This document shows, piece by piece, positions 1-7,903 of a DNA stretch of 15,994 bases (position 1 is its first letter; each line of letters opens with the position of its first letter). The notes beneath the pieces are model-generated. The model ran no database searches. It saw only the letters and a list, made by a program, of their open reading frames with translations, and was not told the origin of the DNA. The DNA comes from JAUNST01 sp964452285. GTDB lineage: Bacteria; Patescibacteriota; Microgenomatia; UBA1400; PJMF01. Location: the NCBI GenBank assembly GCA_964452285.1, contig CAYVKW010000023.1, positions 1-15,994 of the forward strand. The letters are read 5' to 3'. The position numbers and the translations under genes were made by a program.

Positions 1-1724
1 CTAGATTCTTCGGTTGCCACTTTTGGATTTTCCAGTAACAAAGCCAAAGGCCATTCATCTACTTCCACTTGATCAATAACATTCCAGCCATTAAAGTCTA
101 AATTCAATTTTGTCAGATTATCATTGTATTGACCATTTGTTAAACTTAGATGCTGCCAATTAATAAAATAAACAATTGCATATTGAGCTTCCTCTATCGT
201 AGTCAACAAAAAATTGTCTCGTTGCTTTATTGGTATTAATAAATTGACAAATTTTTGCATTTCAGGCGTTGCTAGTACTTTTATTTTCCCCTTTTCACTG
301 TTTTCCTGTAATAACTTCATAAATAAAGTTTGCGCTGATATCGACCAATAGTCTCGTTCAAAGTTCTTTGCCACATAAGGTCTGACTAAAGGATTGTAAT
401 AAACAAATTGATAAGGGTGATTTTTAATCATCCAACTTCCAGTTATAGCAAAAGACAAACAGAGAAAAAAGATTAAAAATTTTCTGAGTTTGATTCTTCC
501 CCATATTGCTTCTATACCTAAAATTGCCATATAAATCAAAGGAAAATAAATAAAATACAAATGTCGCCAACTGTTATAAAGTACTGAATGACAAATCACC
601 GTTGCCAGCCATGGTAATAGCCAAAAACAAAACATATAATTATCTAAGTTAAATAATTTGTTTACCCAAGCTATTTTTTTGTTTCGCCATTTTTGCCCAA
701 GTTGATAGCAAAAAACACCGATTCCCGATAGAATTAAAATTGGATAGAGCAATGGCGTTGTCGCCCAAAAATACCCAGGTATGAAATGCCAAGGAATATT
801 ATTCCAAGGAATCAATTTCCCAAAGTACAGCGTTTCTCCTTTCCAAGCATCATAATGTGAAAACAGTTCTATTACTTGATTTACAAATGAAACCTCTTGT
901 CCCCAAGCCGTTGGTTGCATTGCTATATATAAGCAAAAAATAAGCATTGGTATTAGTATCAAAAAGATTATTTTTTGCCACCGTTGCTTTTTGTTTTTTT
1001 CCGTTATTGTTTTTATTAATAAAAACAGATAATAAGCAGCTGGCACGATTAAAGCCGTAATTCTAGTATTCATTGCGGCCGCTGAAATTAAAACAAACCA
1101 TAATAAGTTTGACCAAGAAGACCTTTTTATTAATCGCTCGCCAAAATAAATTGTAATGATGTAAGTCGCTGCTCCTAAAATATCTTTATTATTATAAAAA
1201 GCCTCAGCAAAAAAACGTGGCGTCATAGCAACTAGTATTACACCCAACAAAGCCAAAGATCTTTTCTGAAAACGATTTTTTAATAATAAATAAAAACAGA
1301 TTAAAGCCAAATAAAAATAAATAAAATTAAGAATGTGCCTTGATAAATAAATTGCTTCAGGATCAAATTTTTCTGCCTCAAATCCCTTTATATGTTCTAA
1401 AATTAAACTTGGCCATTGCAGAAAAGTTCCATAAAAACGATCATTATTACTGCCTTGTAGATAATTTTGATACCACACATGGTCATGCTCTAAACCAGGT
1501 ATTTGTTTTTTTGTTGCTAGATAATAAATTTTGCTCACGGCAAATTGATATTGTCTTATGCTTGTTTCTCGCTCTGTAGTCTCGTCCGCAGAAATTCCAT
1601 AATCTGCAACAATAGCCAAACCAAATGCTAAATAAAAAACAAAAAAACTTATTATTAACAACTTTGATTTATTTTCTGTCCAAGCTTGAATTTTAAATAT
1701 TTTTTTCATTGTCATTTTTGTCAT
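1..1724 (-). CDS. GT39/ArnT-like polytopic glycosyltransferase, C-terminus beyond window
   Basis: The frame is open from ATG at 1724 to the window edge (574 codons visible), so the C-terminus is missing. The protein begins with a short basic segment and a first membrane helix (about residues 21-40), then an acidic motif ISADETTERE (about 44-53) at the place where GT39-type enzymes carry their catalytic Asp/Glu in the first outer loop. Many further hydrophobic helices follow. PRFFAEAFYNNKDI in the middle and YQFVYYNPLV plus FERDYW near the visible end resemble patterns in bacterial ArnT/PMT-like enzymes that move a sugar from a polyprenyl-phosphate donor; that resemblance is recalled, not searched. 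The start overlaps the stop of the upstream gene as TAATG, so translation is probably coupled. In-frame ATGs at 1715 and 1709 are alternative starts. No clear Shine-Dalgarno is present. Substrate unknown. Confidence 0.72.
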   Translation of the reverse strand, partial: MTKMTMKKIFKIQAWTENKSKLLIISFFVFYLAFGLAIVADYGISADETTERETSIRQYQFAVSKIYYLATKKQIPGLEHDHVWYQNYLQGSNNDRFYGTFLQWPSLILEHIKGFEAEKFDPEAIYLSRHILNFIYFYLALICFYLLLKNRFQKRSLALLGVILVAMTPRFFAEAFYNNKDILGAATYIITIYFGERLIKRSSWSNLLWFVLISAAAMNTRITALIVPAAYYLFLLIKTITEKNKKQRWQKIIFLILIPMLIFCLYIAMQPTAWGQEVSFVNQVIELFSHYDAWKGETLYFGKLIPWNNIPWHFIPGYFWATTPLLYPILILSGIGVFCYQLGQKWRNKKIAWVNKLFNLDNYMFCFWLLPWLATVICHSVLYNSWRHLYFIYFPLIYMAILGIEAIWGRIKLRKFLIFFLCLSFAITGSWMIKNHPYQFVYYNPLVRPYVAKNFERDYWSISAQTLFMKLLQENSEKGKIKVLATPEMQKFVNLLIPIKQRDNFLLTTIEEAQYAIVYFINWQHLSLTNGQYNDNLTKLNLDFNGWNVIDQVEVDEWPLALLLENPKVATEES

Positions 1725-3241
1725 TAATTCATAAATAACTTCGCAGATAAAATAATATCTGCGTTTTTAGTAGCTTCAATTCCAGAAAAATCTTCATAAT
1801 TAGTAATTATACTTTTATCATGATAAAAAGCTTGAAGAAAATTTTCATGCCAGAGTGCATAAGCAATTTGTTTACTCGAACCCCAATTAGCAATTTCATT
1901 GCCAGTTGTTTTTGCATTAGTTATAAACACCTTGGTTTCTGGCGGTAGAGTAGGGTAATGATCTGCAAAATAAGTTGCTACTTGTCGTGCAATCTCACTT
2001 CTTTGCACTGCATAGTTAGTTGGCGCGGTGATCTTCACGGTTAAAAAATTAAAAAGCACAAATAAACTCACCGCGCCTATCTCCACATATCTGTTTTTCC
2101 AACTCATCACCAATAGAGTCATTAATATTGCCACGCCCAACATCGGCAAACTTAATTGGATTGTAAATTTATGTGTCGGTAAAAAAATTACCGGTAATAG
2201 ACCAAAAATTATTAAGCTCAAAGCCAAAATAAGTTTTTCTACCCCCCCCGCAGCTATTTTTTTGACATTAATTATTAAGGTCGTTAGCAAAAAACCAAGC
2301 CACGTTAAACCTAAAGTAATGATGGGCCAAGCTAAACTTGGAAAATCAGTAAAAAATCGCGGTAAAAAACTATATATATTTGGCATATAGTCTTGAATTA
2401 ATTCAGGTGCACCCAAAAGCCACCAACTATAGAAATAACTGCTCTGCACCATCATTTTTGGCGAAAAATTGAATTCATAAGTCGCATCTGCAAAAGCACT
2501 ATTATCAAAAATAAAAAACCTAATCCATAAATAGACTAATACTAATAAAGCGCTCCACCATAAATTTTTGTTTGTCAATAAAAATTGTTGCCAAAATTTT
2601 TTGGGCTCATTTTTGCTTTTTCTCTCATAACTTTGTATTAATTGAATTACCATTAATATGACGGGTGCGACCACAGCTGTATCTTTTGAGAGTAAAGCTG
2701 CGACTAAAAACCATTGAGCTAAGATTTTTTTGCCCGTCAGACTTTTCCATAAATAAAGTAAAACAAAAAATAGCAAAAAAATCTCTTGATTCGCAGAAAT
2801 AAAATATAATTGTGTAAAATGGGTCGCCGATAAAGTGTAAAAAATTGCTGTCAAAATCTTGGCTTTTTTTTCAAATTTTAATACGCCTAATAGTTGATAA
2901 AAAATATAAATACTGGCAATAAAAAGCCCCCACACCACTAAATGATAAAAGAACGGTTCTAATCCTACGAAACTTTGTAATAAAAAAAAGAAGACTTGAA
3001 TTGATAACGGTCTATAAAAAGCAGCCATCTGAGGATTTGGCAATGGATTAAAAAAATTTACCAATTCTGATCCTGTTTTGATTTGAGTAATATTTAAATG
3101 AAACCAATCATCTCCAGCAAAATAAGTAAAAAAACTTTGACCAAAAAAAACTAGAGCGCCGCTAAAAACTATTAACCACCAACCGTAATTTCTTAACCAT
3201 TGACACAACTTAGACACTAGATTAGTTTGAGACAGCCTCAT
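1724..3241 (-). CDS. GT39-like polytopic membrane glycosyltransferase
   Basis: A 505-residue, strongly hydrophobic protein with about ten or more predicted membrane helices. After the first helix an AGDDWFHL motif (about residues 42-49) supplies the paired aspartates expected in the first periplasmic loop of GT-C enzymes. A FYRPLS motif lies about 30 residues further on, a combination common in bacterial GT39-like proteins. It probably transfers a sugar from a lipid-phosphate donor to an envelope acceptor; donor and acceptor cannot be read from the sequence. ATG at 3241 is preferred over TTG at 3244 because a TTGATA-16-TATAAT promoter ends 8 nt before this ATG and no Shine-Dalgarno is visible. 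Its stop shares a base with the start of the next leftward gene, so the two form an operon. The C-terminal soluble part (about the last 100 residues) is less hydrophobic, as is usual in this class. Confidence 0.68.
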   Translation of the reverse strand: MRLSQTNLVSKLCQWLRNYGWWLIVFSGALVFFGQSFFTYFAGDDWFHLNITQIKTGSELVNFFNPLPNPQMAAFYRPLSIQVFFFLLQSFVGLEPFFYHLVVWGLFIASIYIFYQLLGVLKFEKKAKILTAIFYTLSATHFTQLYFISANQEIFLLFFVLLYLWKSLTGKKILAQWFLVAALLSKDTAVVAPVILMVIQLIQSYERKSKNEPKKFWQQFLLTNKNLWWSALLVLVYLWIRFFIFDNSAFADATYEFNFSPKMMVQSSYFYSWWLLGAPELIQDYMPNIYSFLPRFFTDFPSLAWPIITLGLTWLGFLLTTLIINVKKIAAGGVEKLILALSLIIFGLLPVIFLPTHKFTIQLSLPMLGVAILMTLLVMSWKNRYVEIGAVSLFVLFNFLTVKITAPTNYAVQRSEIARQVATYFADHYPTLPPETKVFITNAKTTGNEIANWGSSKQIAYALWHENFLQAFYHDKSIITNYEDFSGIEATKNADIILSAKLFMN

Positions 3242-3249
3242 CAATTTTT

Positions 3250-3277
3250 ATTATAAACCATATGTTATAATTATCAA
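3250..3277 (-). promoter_or_regulatory. Promoter for leftward glycosyltransferase pair
   Basis: On the minus strand TTGATA (3272-3277, 5/6 match to the -35 consensus) and TATAAT (3250-3255, 6/6) are separated by 16 bp. Only 8 nt separate the -10 box from ATG at 3241, so the transcript should start at or just before the start codon. Confidence 0.6.
3263..3271 (+). promoter_or_regulatory. Extended -10 promoter for rightward glycosyltransferase
   Basis: TGT followed by TATAAT (3266-3271) is an extended -10 element with no recognisable -35. Seven nt separate it from ATG at 3279 and no Shine-Dalgarno is present, which implies a leaderless mRNA. It lies inside the leftward promoter's spacer and abuts its -35, so the two promoters overlap physically. 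Confidence 0.55.
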
Positions 3278-3278
3278 C

Positions 3279-4841
3279 ATGAAAAACTTCTGGCGGCAAT
3301 TAAAATTCTATCTTTATCAACACCGTCGAGAATTTTTACTTTTAATTGGTATTGCTTTAATTGTCCGCGGACTTTATCTTTGCACTCATTTAGCTTTTAC
3401 GCAAGACCAAGTCCGCGACGTTTTGTTTATCAAAGAAAAATTGCATCAAAGAGATTTTTTCATTCCTTTTGGTCCCGCTGCTGCCAGTTATAGCAATTTC
3501 TATGTTCTGCCTTTCTTTTATTATTTGCAACTTTTTGCTCATTTGATTTTTGCCAATACTTTTTACGCCATGAATGTTTTGATTTTACTTTTGGAATCCA
3601 TTTCGCCACTTTTTATTTATTATCTTTTGCACAAAACTGGGCTCAAGTCGCATTTATGTTTTTTGGGTAGTTTGCTTTATATTTTTACTCCTGGTATTAT
3701 TACTTTCAGCAGTATCGCTTGGAATCCAAATTTAGTGCCATTTTTTACTCTCATTCTTCTAATCGGTGGTTTATGGTATTTATTGGAAGATCGTTTATAC
3801 GGTCTCTTTTTAGCTTTGCTAGCCATGGTTTTTTTGACTGGCTTGCATTTTCAGTGGTTCGTCTTATTGCCTTTCGTGGCTGTGATTGCCGTCAAAAGCC
3901 TCTGGCAAGTCAAAAAAACCTGGAAAACTCTTCTCTTGGGTCTCCTTTGCACCTTACTTTTAATGTCTCCCTATCTTTATCAAGAACTTACTCATAATTA
4001 TCAAAATTTATCTAATAGTTTGCATTTTCTGACCGCTGGTCCCGTCACTTTTGAGCGTATCAGCAAACCACTTTATCTATTCTTCTTTTTCCCCAATTAT
4101 TACAATCGTTTATTTTTTGGCGAACAATTTGTTTATCATTGGACTTGGCTCTATGAAAACTATTCTGGACCGGAATTAGTTTTAGTGATTAACAGCTTGT
4201 TTTTTTGGTTTTTAGTCGCTTTTAGCACGGCCAGAGCTTATCACTGTCGCCACCGTTTAGCGGGAAAATATCTTGGTTTCACGGCGCTTATTTTTCTTTC
4301 CATGGCGATTTTTTTGCGTTTCTACAAAGGTGATAAACCAGATTATTTTCTCAATGTTTTCGCTCCTTTTATTTTCATTTGGCTATTGCAACCGTTCACT
4401 CTGATTAAAAAGCAAGTTTGGCAAAATTGTCTTATTACGGTTGTTATTTTGCTCTCCACTTTTCTTCTTTGGCAGCAACCTTGGTACAATCAATATCGCG
4501 ATTTTCAAACCATTAGTAATTATATTAAAGACACCCCCGATACTAAAGAAATCGTCGTTCTTAATCAAGAAGTAGAACGACCGATTCGTTACTTTTTACC
4601 TGATGAAAACTATGTTGCCACACCCTCTGGGACTTTGGACCACACTATTTTTGTCTGCCAAGCCTCTCAAGCTTGCCTTAGTTATCGACCTAATCTAAAA
4701 TCTAAATACAACCTTTTCAAATATGACTGGGTTACGCCCGCCGATTATACTTTTTATTTCCCTTATTATGATGCTATTCTTTCTCATGGCTGGCATACTG
4801 ACAGTGCTGAAGGATTTTTGGTTGTCAATACTAGCAAATAA
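3279..4841 (+). CDS. GT39-like polytopic membrane glycosyltransferase
   Basis: A 520-residue polytopic protein. After the first helix (about residues 18-37) comes FTQDQVRDVLFIKE (about 40-53), then FGPAAASYSNFYVLPFFYYL (about 64-83). This DQ-x-RD plus glycine-proline plus FYYL arrangement is recalled from GT39-like proteins that are abundant in Microgenomates. The acidic D43/D47 pair is the plausible catalytic site facing outside. About ten further helices and a soluble C-terminal segment (about 410-520) follow. The likely role is transfer of a sugar from a polyprenyl-phosphate donor during envelope glycan or glycoprotein assembly; no substrate can be assigned. It diverges from the leftward pair and is followed after 56 bp by another enzyme of the same general class on the same strand. 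Confidence 0.68.
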   Translation: MKNFWRQLKFYLYQHRREFLLLIGIALIVRGLYLCTHLAFTQDQVRDVLFIKEKLHQRDFFIPFGPAAASYSNFYVLPFFYYLQLFAHLIFANTFYAMNVLILLLESISPLFIYYLLHKTGLKSHLCFLGSLLYIFTPGIITFSSIAWNPNLVPFFTLILLIGGLWYLLEDRLYGLFLALLAMVFLTGLHFQWFVLLPFVAVIAVKSLWQVKKTWKTLLLGLLCTLLLMSPYLYQELTHNYQNLSNSLHFLTAGPVTFERISKPLYLFFFFPNYYNRLFFGEQFVYHWTWLYENYSGPELVLVINSLFFWFLVAFSTARAYHCRHRLAGKYLGFTALIFLSMAIFLRFYKGDKPDYFLNVFAPFIFIWLLQPFTLIKKQVWQNCLITVVILLSTFLLWQQPWYNQYRDFQTISNYIKDTPDTKEIVVLNQEVERPIRYFLPDENYVATPSGTLDHTIFVCQASQACLSYRPNLKSKYNLFKYDWVTPADYTFYFPYYDAILSHGWHTDSAEGFLVVNTSK

Positions 4842-4852
4842 GCAGTTATAAT
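4822..4852 (+). promoter_or_regulatory. Possible promoter for second rightward glycosyltransferase
   Basis: TATAAT (4847-4852) sits just after the upstream stop codon, with TTGTCA (4822-4827) 19 bp upstream. The spacer is longer than ideal and the predicted leader would be about 39 nt, so this is weaker than the other promoters in the window. Read-through from the upstream gene is an alternative. Confidence 0.35.
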
Positions 4853-4897
4853 AAAGCCAGAAAAATTAAAATAGATTTGTACTTAATAGAAATATTT

Positions 4898-6583
4898 ATG
4901 AAAAAATTTTCTTTTGTCAATTTTGAATTCAAAAAACTTCTCACCTGGACCAATCTTATCATTTTGATTATTGTCGTTTTAGCCGTTTTTACTCGCTTTT
5001 ATAAACTTACAGAATTACCAGTCGGTCTCAATTTGGACGAAGCTGCCACCGCTTACGATGCTTTTTGTCTGGCTCATTGGCGTGTCAATCGTCAACTCAT
5101 GCATTTGCCAGTTTATTTACCCAATTTTGGCGGCGGTCAGTCAGCTCTTTATGCTTATATTCTTGCCGTTTTTATTAAAATCTTTGGTTTGAATACCTTT
5201 ATTATTCGTCTTCCCGGTGCTCTTTTTAGCTTGTTGGTAATTTTGGTTGGCGCTTTAATTGTCAAAGAAACATTGGGCAAAAAAGCAGGCCTGTTGGCCG
5301 CTTTTTTGCTTACTATTTTCCCTTATTTTATTTGTCAAGGTCGCTTTGGCTGGGATTGTAATTTACTTCTCGGTTGTTTTACCGCTTCCTTTTTCTTCTT
5401 ACTTTTGGCGCTCAAGAAGCAAAAATGGTTTTGGTGGAGCTTAACTGGCTTATCTTTCGGTGTCACTCTTTATGCCTACGCTTTAGGTTGGGTTGTTCTA
5501 CCTGTCTTTTTGCTTCTCACTGTTATTTATCTTTTTTATCTCAAAAAAATTACTTGGCGGCAATTATTTGCTTTTGCTGTTCCTCTTTTTATTTTAGCTT
5601 TACCTCTGATCGTCTTTGTCATTATCAATGTTTTTGACCTTGATCCAGTTTTTGGTCGGTTCTTTTATATTCCTAAACTCAATCTTTTACGCACTGACGA
5701 ATTTTCTGTTGGCGATCCTTTATTACGTTTTCTCCAATTACCGAAAACTTTATTATACGTTGATGATCCAAATAATTTCCAATCATTTATGACTGGTTGG
5801 ACGCTCTATGCTTTTTCGGTGCCATTTTTCTTTTTCGGTTTGGTTCAAGTTATTAAACAAGCTTATCTATCTTTGAAAAAGAAAAAATTTGCTCCAGAAG
5901 CCTTAATTTGTTTCTGGTTTGTCGGCGGCCTCACTTTGACTGCAGCTTTGGGTACCGTTTTGCATAATCAAAATAGTCTCTTTTTTCCTTTGGCATTTTG
6001 CATTGTTTATGGCTTAGTTTGGTTTGCACAACTTTTTAAATCCAGCTGGCAAAAGTTTTACTGGACAATTATCATTGTCATCTATACTCTCACTTTCGCT
6101 CATTTTTGCCAAGCCTATTTTGTCAATTATGCCAATCAAGGCTATCAAATTCACTTTGATGACACACCGGAAGCCGCTTTAGCAGGACTTTATCAATGGG
6201 GTGAAGAACACGGTCTCAACAAAGATCAAATCAATCAGCATACAATTTGGTTGGATGTTAAATATATTTATTATTATCTTGGTGCTCAAATTTCGCCTCT
6301 GCTTGGTAGTCCCACGCTCGATGTGCTCAATGAAGTTCGTTATCAAAATTTCCAATTTGAATTTTTACCAGCTAGAGATTTGATGTTTGACTTTATTCCT
6401 AAGGAATTATATCCTAGAGATATCTTTGTCTTATCGAATAAAGTTGAAAATGCTGACTACATCAGCGATTTAGTTGAGCTAAATTTTCAGGAAGTTTACC
6501 GCGATCAAAAATGGAGTGTTTGGCTGAATGAAAATACTATTTTAAGTCCAACGGCGAGTCAGTCAGCTGTCGTTACTTATTAA
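4898..6583 (+). CDS. GT39-like polytopic membrane glycosyltransferase
   Basis: With ATG at 4898 the product has 561 residues; a TTG seven codons upstream (4877) is less likely. The first helix (about residues 18-32) is followed by TELPVGLNLDEAATAYDAF (about 38-56). The LDEA motif (D47, E48) after the first helix is typical of GT39/PMT-like enzymes and provides the predicted catalytic acid. LPNFGGGQSALYAYI (about 74-88) and NTFIIRLPGALFSL (about 99-112) also fit this class. Some ten more helices precede a soluble C-terminal region of roughly 130 residues. It probably mannosylates or glycosylates an envelope acceptor from a lipid-phosphate sugar. No Shine-Dalgarno is visible. It lies 56 bp after a sister gene on the same strand and 45 bp before ruvB. 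Confidence 0.7.
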   Translation: MKKFSFVNFEFKKLLTWTNLIILIIVVLAVFTRFYKLTELPVGLNLDEAATAYDAFCLAHWRVNRQLMHLPVYLPNFGGGQSALYAYILAVFIKIFGLNTFIIRLPGALFSLLVILVGALIVKETLGKKAGLLAAFLLTIFPYFICQGRFGWDCNLLLGCFTASFFFLLLALKKQKWFWWSLTGLSFGVTLYAYALGWVVLPVFLLLTVIYLFYLKKITWRQLFAFAVPLFILALPLIVFVIINVFDLDPVFGRFFYIPKLNLLRTDEFSVGDPLLRFLQLPKTLLYVDDPNNFQSFMTGWTLYAFSVPFFFFGLVQVIKQAYLSLKKKKFAPEALICFWFVGGLTLTAALGTVLHNQNSLFFPLAFCIVYGLVWFAQLFKSSWQKFYWTIIIVIYTLTFAHFCQAYFVNYANQGYQIHFDDTPEAALAGLYQWGEEHGLNKDQINQHTIWLDVKYIYYYLGAQISPLLGSPTLDVLNEVRYQNFQFEFLPARDLMFDFIPKELYPRDIFVLSNKVENADYISDLVELNFQEVYRDQKWSVWLNENTILSPTASQSAVVTY

Positions 6584-6608
6584 CTCCTGCGTCATTCGGT
6601 CTTTTCTC

Positions 6609-6617
6609 TGCTATAAT
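6609..6617 (+). promoter_or_regulatory. Extended -10 promoter for ruvB
   Basis: TGC followed by TATAAT (6612-6617) forms an extended -10 box 11 nt before the ruvB ATG. No good -35 and no Shine-Dalgarno are seen. The predicted leader is about 5 nt or less. Confidence 0.5.
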
Positions 6618-6628
6618 GAAAATTACTT

Positions 6629-7633
6629 ATGCGTCGTAATCTTAATCAATTGGTTGACCACGAAAATCCAGAGGAAGAGCAACTTCTCACTAGTTTGCGC
6701 GCTGCTTCTTGGGACGAATTTCATGGTCAAGAAAAAATCAAAGCCGCCATTTTGATTGGTACGGCTGCTGCGAAGGCTAGGGGAGAGGCGCTTGACCATT
6801 TGCTTTTTTACGGACCGCCAGGTTTAGGCAAAACCACACTTTCACATTTGATTGCTAAAGAAATGGGTAGCAATTTGCGAATCACTTCTGGCACAGCTTT
6901 GAGTAAAGTCGGCGATCTGGCAGCCATTTTGACTAATTTGGAACCTCACGACGTTCTCTTTATTGATGAAATTCATCGTTTACCAAAAATCGTTGAAGAA
7001 ACCCTTTATCCTGCTATGGAAGATTTTGCTTTGGACATTGTCATTGGCAAAGGTCCAGCTGCGCGCACCGTCAGACTGGACTTACCGCCTTTTACTTTAG
7101 TTGGTGCCACCACTCGTTTTGGCGCTTTAACTGGCCCCTTTCGTGATCGCTTTGGCTTGACTTATCGCTTGCAATACTATCAGCCCTTGGAGCTTATTAC
7201 AATTATCCAAAACGCCGCTAAAAAACTTGACCTAGAAATTGACGCTGATAGCGCTAAGCTTATTGCTAGACGCGCTCGCGGCACTCCTCGTATTGCTCTC
7301 AAATTACTCAAACGCGTCCGCGATTTTACTCAAGTTAAACATCAAAACCAACTCAATCCCGATATTGTCACTCAAGCCCTTGATTTATTAGAAATTGATA
7401 CTCTTGGTTTGACTGATGCTGATCGCTTTTTACTCCAGACTATTTTGGAAAAATATGGCGGCGGTCCAGTCGGTCTTTCCACTCTGGCTGCTGCCACTAG
7501 TGAAGACGAAAGCACCATTGAAGAAGTTGTCGAACCTTATCTTTTGCAAATTGGTTTTTTGCAAAAGACGCCCAAAGGTCGGATCTTGACCGAACTCGCG
7601 CGCCAGCATTGCGGACAACCGTCAAAAAGTTAG
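6629..7633 (+). CDS. ruvB: Holliday junction branch-migration helicase RuvB
   Basis: RuvB is the hexameric AAA+ motor that, with RuvA, drives branch migration of Holliday junctions in the cytoplasm. The 334-residue product is the usual family length. Visible motifs in order: N-terminal ASWDEFHGQEKIK (about residues 26-38), Walker A GPPGLGKTT (62-70), Walker B LFIDEIHRL (110-118), sensor 1 GATTR (159-163), arginine-finger region GPFRDRFG (169-176), sensor 2 region ARGTPRIA (about 215-222), and a C-terminal winged helix containing the family hallmark YGGGPVGL and ending near TPKGRILT. Each motif is intact, so the enzyme should be active. ruvA and ruvC are not adjacent. The gene sits alone between envelope genes and has its own extended -10 promoter; the ATG at 6629 has no Shine-Dalgarno. 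Confidence 0.97.
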   Translation: MRRNLNQLVDHENPEEEQLLTSLRAASWDEFHGQEKIKAAILIGTAAAKARGEALDHLLFYGPPGLGKTTLSHLIAKEMGSNLRITSGTALSKVGDLAAILTNLEPHDVLFIDEIHRLPKIVEETLYPAMEDFALDIVIGKGPAARTVRLDLPPFTLVGATTRFGALTGPFRDRFGLTYRLQYYQPLELITIIQNAAKKLDLEIDADSAKLIARRARGTPRIALKLLKRVRDFTQVKHQNQLNPDIVTQALDLLEIDTLGLTDADRFLLQTILEKYGGGPVGLSTLAAATSEDESTIEEVVEPYLLQIGFLQKTPKGRILTELARQHCGQPSKS

Positions 7634-7660
7634 ACCTGCATTTGGCGCGCCCTCCACATC

Positions 7661-7689
7661 TTGACAAATGTCCCATAATATGATATAAT
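7661..7689 (+). promoter_or_regulatory. Full-consensus housekeeping promoter
   Basis: TTGACA (7661-7666), a 17-bp spacer and TATAAT (7684-7689) match the sigma70/sigmaA consensus exactly, and TGA immediately before the -10 box adds the extended -10 element. It is the strongest promoter in the window by inspection. Transcription should start near 7696, about 200 nt before the next ATG. Confidence 0.85.
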
Positions 7690-7801
7690 AAGCGTTGTTT
7701 TGTTCTAATTAGAGTGGGAAATAATCATCATTATTTTTCGCTTTCATCTAGACACAAAGCTCTTTGACAATCTTTCTTTTTTACACCGGCAAACCATTAT
7801 C

Positions 7802-7831
7802 GTGACGCCTTTGGTAAAGAGCGTCACTTTT
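7802..7831 (+). terminator. Intrinsic terminator-like hairpin 1 in leader
   Basis: GTGACGC (7802-7808) pairs perfectly with GCGTCAC (7821-7827). CTTT/AAAG extends the stem inside with a single bulged A and a GGT loop. TTTT (7828-7831) and further U-rich sequence follow. It lies 73 nt before the 7904 start codon, so it would act as an attenuator or as a small-RNA end. Confidence 0.65.
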
Positions 7832-7840
7832 CCTGTTTTC

Positions 7841-7860
7841 CAGCAATTTTTGCTGTTTTT
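7841..7860 (+). terminator. Intrinsic terminator-like hairpin 2 in leader
   Basis: CAGCAA (7841-7846) pairs with TTGCTG (7850-7855) across a TTT loop, followed directly by TTTTT (7856-7860). The short stem is weaker than hairpin 1, but the uninterrupted U-run is ideal. It comes 9 nt after the U-run of hairpin 1. Confidence 0.55.
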
Positions 7861-7903
7861 ATAGAGTTCTTGTCACATTTTCAATTCAGGAGGAGGAATT
7901 TTT

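Larger units (their letters stand above)
7696..7903 (+). promoter_or_regulatory. Structured leader or small-RNA segment with tandem terminators
   Basis: Between the consensus promoter and the ATG at 7904 lies about 208 nt with no convincing gene. It holds a perfect 10-bp palindrome TCTAATTAGA (7704-7713) just after the predicted start site. A weak AT hairpin AAATAAT-CATC-ATTATTT (7719-7736) follows, then two terminator-like hairpins (listed separately), then a strong Shine-Dalgarno AGGAGGAGG (about 7889-7897). Two readings are possible: an attenuated leader controlling the downstream membrane protein, or an independent small RNA of about 130-165 nt that ends at the hairpins. I do not recognise a T-box, SAM, PyrR, 6S or other named RNA family. 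A 17-codon GTG-started reading frame (7714-7767) exists but lacks a ribosome site. Confidence 0.5.

Noticed and set aside
1340..1579. Plus-strand reading frame of 79 residues
   Set aside because: It lies wholly antisense to the leftward glycosyltransferase, whose frame is open across the region and carries family-like motifs. No promoter or ribosome site supports the plus frame.
2028..2390. Plus-strand reading frame of 120 residues
   Set aside because: It is antisense to the 1724-3241 gene; its Lys/Ile-rich composition is what antisense reading of AT-rich membrane-protein DNA produces.
4877..4897. TTG start seven codons upstream of the 4898 ATG
   Set aside because: There is no Shine-Dalgarno and no promoter at a fitting distance. 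The ATG is followed by a typical KK-rich membrane-protein start.
7764..7792. Second TTGACA in the leader as another promoter
   Set aside because: No acceptable -10 box lies 16-18 bp downstream (the site reads CGGCAA-like sequence).
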